20,088 nt of DNA from a virus, in IMG/VR virus record IMGVR_UViG_3300046543_000726, positions 1 through 20,088 of that record, one strand, 5' to 3'. Below the pieces are notes generated by a model, which was given only the letters and a program-made list of their open reading frames with translations, was not told the DNA's origin and made no database searches. Of the stretch, positions 18,629 to 20,088 are shown in pieces; position 1 is the stretch's first letter; the number at the start of each line of letters is the position of its first letter. Made by a program: the position numbers and the translations under genes.

Positions 18629-19932
18629 TAGTATTCCATTCCTATGGCAAAGCCCTGCTTCTGAAGCTTTGGCAACTCTTTCTTAAGACGGTTGCCAATG
18701 TCGTTGCGGAATGCTCTATCCTGAGTGGACGGTATCGAGAGCTGCCATAGAGTCTCATAGCACGCTTTCTGTGCCTCGCTGACCGTCTTTCCAGTTCCCG
18801 TCGCCACAAGGATGTAGTCACCAGCGGTGAGGTAGGTTTCTGCACTACGAACTCCCCCAGGAACTTGAATCGGTGCCATACCAATCATCACTTCCTGAAA
18901 GTGAAGATGAGGCTTGTTGCTCAAAGTAATACCCCTGATAGGAAAGCCTGACCACTCCCGCTTGGTCAGTTTGCTGTTCGGGTAGTCCCCATGAGAGAGA
19001 ACCACTCCAATTACTACGTCTTGGGATACCTTCATCGTATCCTTCCCGTCGAGTAGATCTCTTAGCCATTGTACAGGGTCTCCTGAGTTAACCGCTTGGT
19101 GGATGTTGAATGCAGGCCATCCCAGCCGAGCCGTGAACTCAAGAGGCCAGGGTACACCTTTCTTGTCCACAATGCAATTTACGTTGAGATTGCCTACGTA
19201 GTTAATAGTATGCAAAAAGCTTTCAAGAGGTTTAAGCATCAAGTCAAAAAGCTTTGAGTGCCGGACATAGCGCATGATGGTTCCCTGCTCGCCAGTATTC
19301 GGCCCAAGGTCATCTGGGTAGAGACGCTTTACTTCCCAGTCTTCCTCGATCCAGTTGTTCCAGCCTCCAGGTCCGAACCAACCACTAACACCGATCTCAG
19401 TACCTTCAACGAGGCCTTGAAGCATGAACTGTCCGTCGAGCTTTGTGGTAGCCTTCCAATGCTCAAGCATAAAGATCATGTCAGCCGCTGTGTCCGAGAC
19501 AAAGCTAACTGACTTATCCATATCTCCGCCCCAGGGCTTAGAGACATAAGGCTTGTTCGTAGAGCGAACGTAAGAGATTGCCTTATCGTAGTCGTCAAAC
19601 ACCTTGTTAGGCTTTGTAGCTATTCCATGTTCATTTAGGATTTTCTGCCCGTAAGCTCTATCAAGTTCGAGCCTAGCTCCTTCAGCGTTTGCTCCAAGGA
19701 TAGGGTAGCCTTGCGAGAAGAAAGGCTTAAGTTCCTTTTCAAACTTATTATTGGCTGTAAGAAGTATGAGGTCAGCCCATCCCATCGAAGCGCGCCAATT
19801 ATCAACTTTTTGAACAAGACCATCTCCCACAGGTGATTTAGGCGTCCAAAGGCGAACGCTGTGATCTGCCTCTTGACAGCGCATGCCGAAGTCAAGACCA
19901 CAAAAGTCTGGGTCGATGATTAAGACGTTCAA
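18628..19932 (-). CDS. PurD-like ATP-grasp ligase
   Basis: 434 residues, close to the usual length of phosphoribosylamine-glycine ligase. The start is TTG (19932-19930), in a TTGA overlap. Residues 1-80 are a Rossmann-like N-domain (MNVLIIDPDF). Residues 95-215 form the ATP-grasp fold with YVSKPWGG (129-136), EGTEIGVSGWF (176-186) and LGPNTGEQGT (209-218, compare GPNTGGMG of PurD). The catalytic region is PLEFTARLGWP (263-273), with E265 and R269 in place. C-terminal PurD-type pieces follow, including TYLTAGDYILVATGTGKTVSEAQ and FRNDIG. PurD joins glycine to phosphoribosylamine in purine synthesis. A purine role is odd beside tail genes, so another acid-amine ligation is possible. Confidence 0.85.
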   Translation of the reverse strand: MNVLIIDPDFCGLDFGMRCQEADHSVRLWTPKSPVGDGLVQKVDNWRASMGWADLILLTANNKFEKELKPFFSQGYPILGANAEGARLELDRAYGQKILNEHGIATKPNKVFDDYDKAISYVRSTNKPYVSKPWGGDMDKSVSFVSDTAADMIFMLEHWKATTKLDGQFMLQGLVEGTEIGVSGWFGPGGWNNWIEEDWEVKRLYPDDLGPNTGEQGTIMRYVRHSKLFDLMLKPLESFLHTINYVGNLNVNCIVDKKGVPWPLEFTARLGWPAFNIHQAVNSGDPVQWLRDLLDGKDTMKVSQDVVIGVVLSHGDYPNSKLTKREWSGFPIRGITLSNKPHLHFQEVMIGMAPIQVPGGVRSAETYLTAGDYILVATGTGKTVSEAQKACYETLWQLSIPSTQDRAFRNDIGNRLKKELPKLQKQGFAIGMEY

Positions 19933-20088
19933 AACTCTACCCTACGCTTACGCTTCTCTGGAAGCTCTCTAGCACTGTAGCGTTTAATCTCGTCAGGGTC
20001 TAAGCGGCTCTGTACAGAGCTTATCTTAGCCTCTAGAGCCATCTTACGATCGACTAACATGCTTCGGCGTTGCATTTCATTAGTGTAC
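19929..20088 (-). CDS. C-terminal end of an unknown basic protein (partial)
   Basis: The frame is open to the right edge of the window and ends at TGA (19931-19929), overlapping the TTG start of the ATP-grasp gene. The visible part includes MQRRSMLVDRKMALEAKISS and ends KRYSARELPEKRKRRVEF, basic and helical. ATG 20075 exists but has no ribosome site, so I regard the gene as continuing beyond the window. Function not recognised; from its place it belongs to the late block. Confidence 0.6.
   Translation of the reverse strand, partial: YTNEMQRRSMLVDRKMALEAKISSVQSRLDPDEIKRYSARELPEKRKRRVEF

Overview
This window looks like part of the genome of a tailed bacteriophage (Caudoviricetes), or a metagenomic phage contig. 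Genes are tightly packed, with ATGA, GTGA, TTGA and TAATG stop/start overlaps. There are many tiny ORFs, a phage replication and recombination module, and an opposing block with tail-fibre and lysis-like genes. Strong AAGGAG-type ribosome binding sites and sigma70-like promoters show a bacterial host. I cannot name the host, and I see no tRNA, rRNA, CRISPR array, integrase, transposase, terminase, portal or capsid gene. Layout, plus strand: bases 1-835 hold a small gene, a factor-independent terminator, a promoter overlapped by an inverted repeat, and a tail-anchored membrane protein. Bases 835-3443 are a chain of small overlapping accessory genes, including a Lar-like zinc-ribbon protein. Bases 3482-5345 hold unknown proteins and a near-consensus promoter. 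Bases 5346-5507 are a non-coding, highly structured gap. Bases 5508-9659 form a recombination module: a Cas4/RecB-like PD-(D/E)XK nuclease with four cysteines, a Sak4-like RecA-fold ATPase and a DUF669-like single-stranded DNA-binding protein, with several micro-genes between them. Bases 9660-9803 are a gap that folds on paper into a three-way-junction RNA ending 2 nt before a Shine-Dalgarno. Bases 9804-16194 are the replication core: conserved small phage proteins, a ParB-like/DNA methyltransferase fusion, a UDG-like plus 3'-5' exonuclease protein, a family A DNA polymerase, a DUF3987-like P-loop ATPase and a coiled-coil protein. Layout, minus strand (20088 down to 16145): the end of an unknown gene, a full-length PurD-like ATP-grasp enzyme, a zinc-ribbon phage protein, a tail fibre broken into two frames, a small membrane protein, a DUF5675 protein with a hydrophobic tail, and a small hydrophobic protein. 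The two blocks converge, and their last genes overlap by 50 bp. Working together: nuclease, Sak4 and SSB suit single-strand annealing or recombination-dependent replication. UDG-exo, Pol and the DUF3987 ATPase suit genome replication. The ParB-methylase may modify DNA or act in replication or packaging. The minus-strand block is late tail and lysis. Most notable observations: (1) the polymerase exonuclease active site is split between two proteins by a small cysteine-rich gene inserted between Exo II and Exo III. (2) Bases 9671-9791 are a candidate new structured RNA. (3) A TGTTCCA-n3-TGGAACA palindrome occurs three times, each time in a gap after a gene. (4) A PurD-like enzyme sits beside the tail genes. 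Protein names come from motif recognition only; no database search was run.
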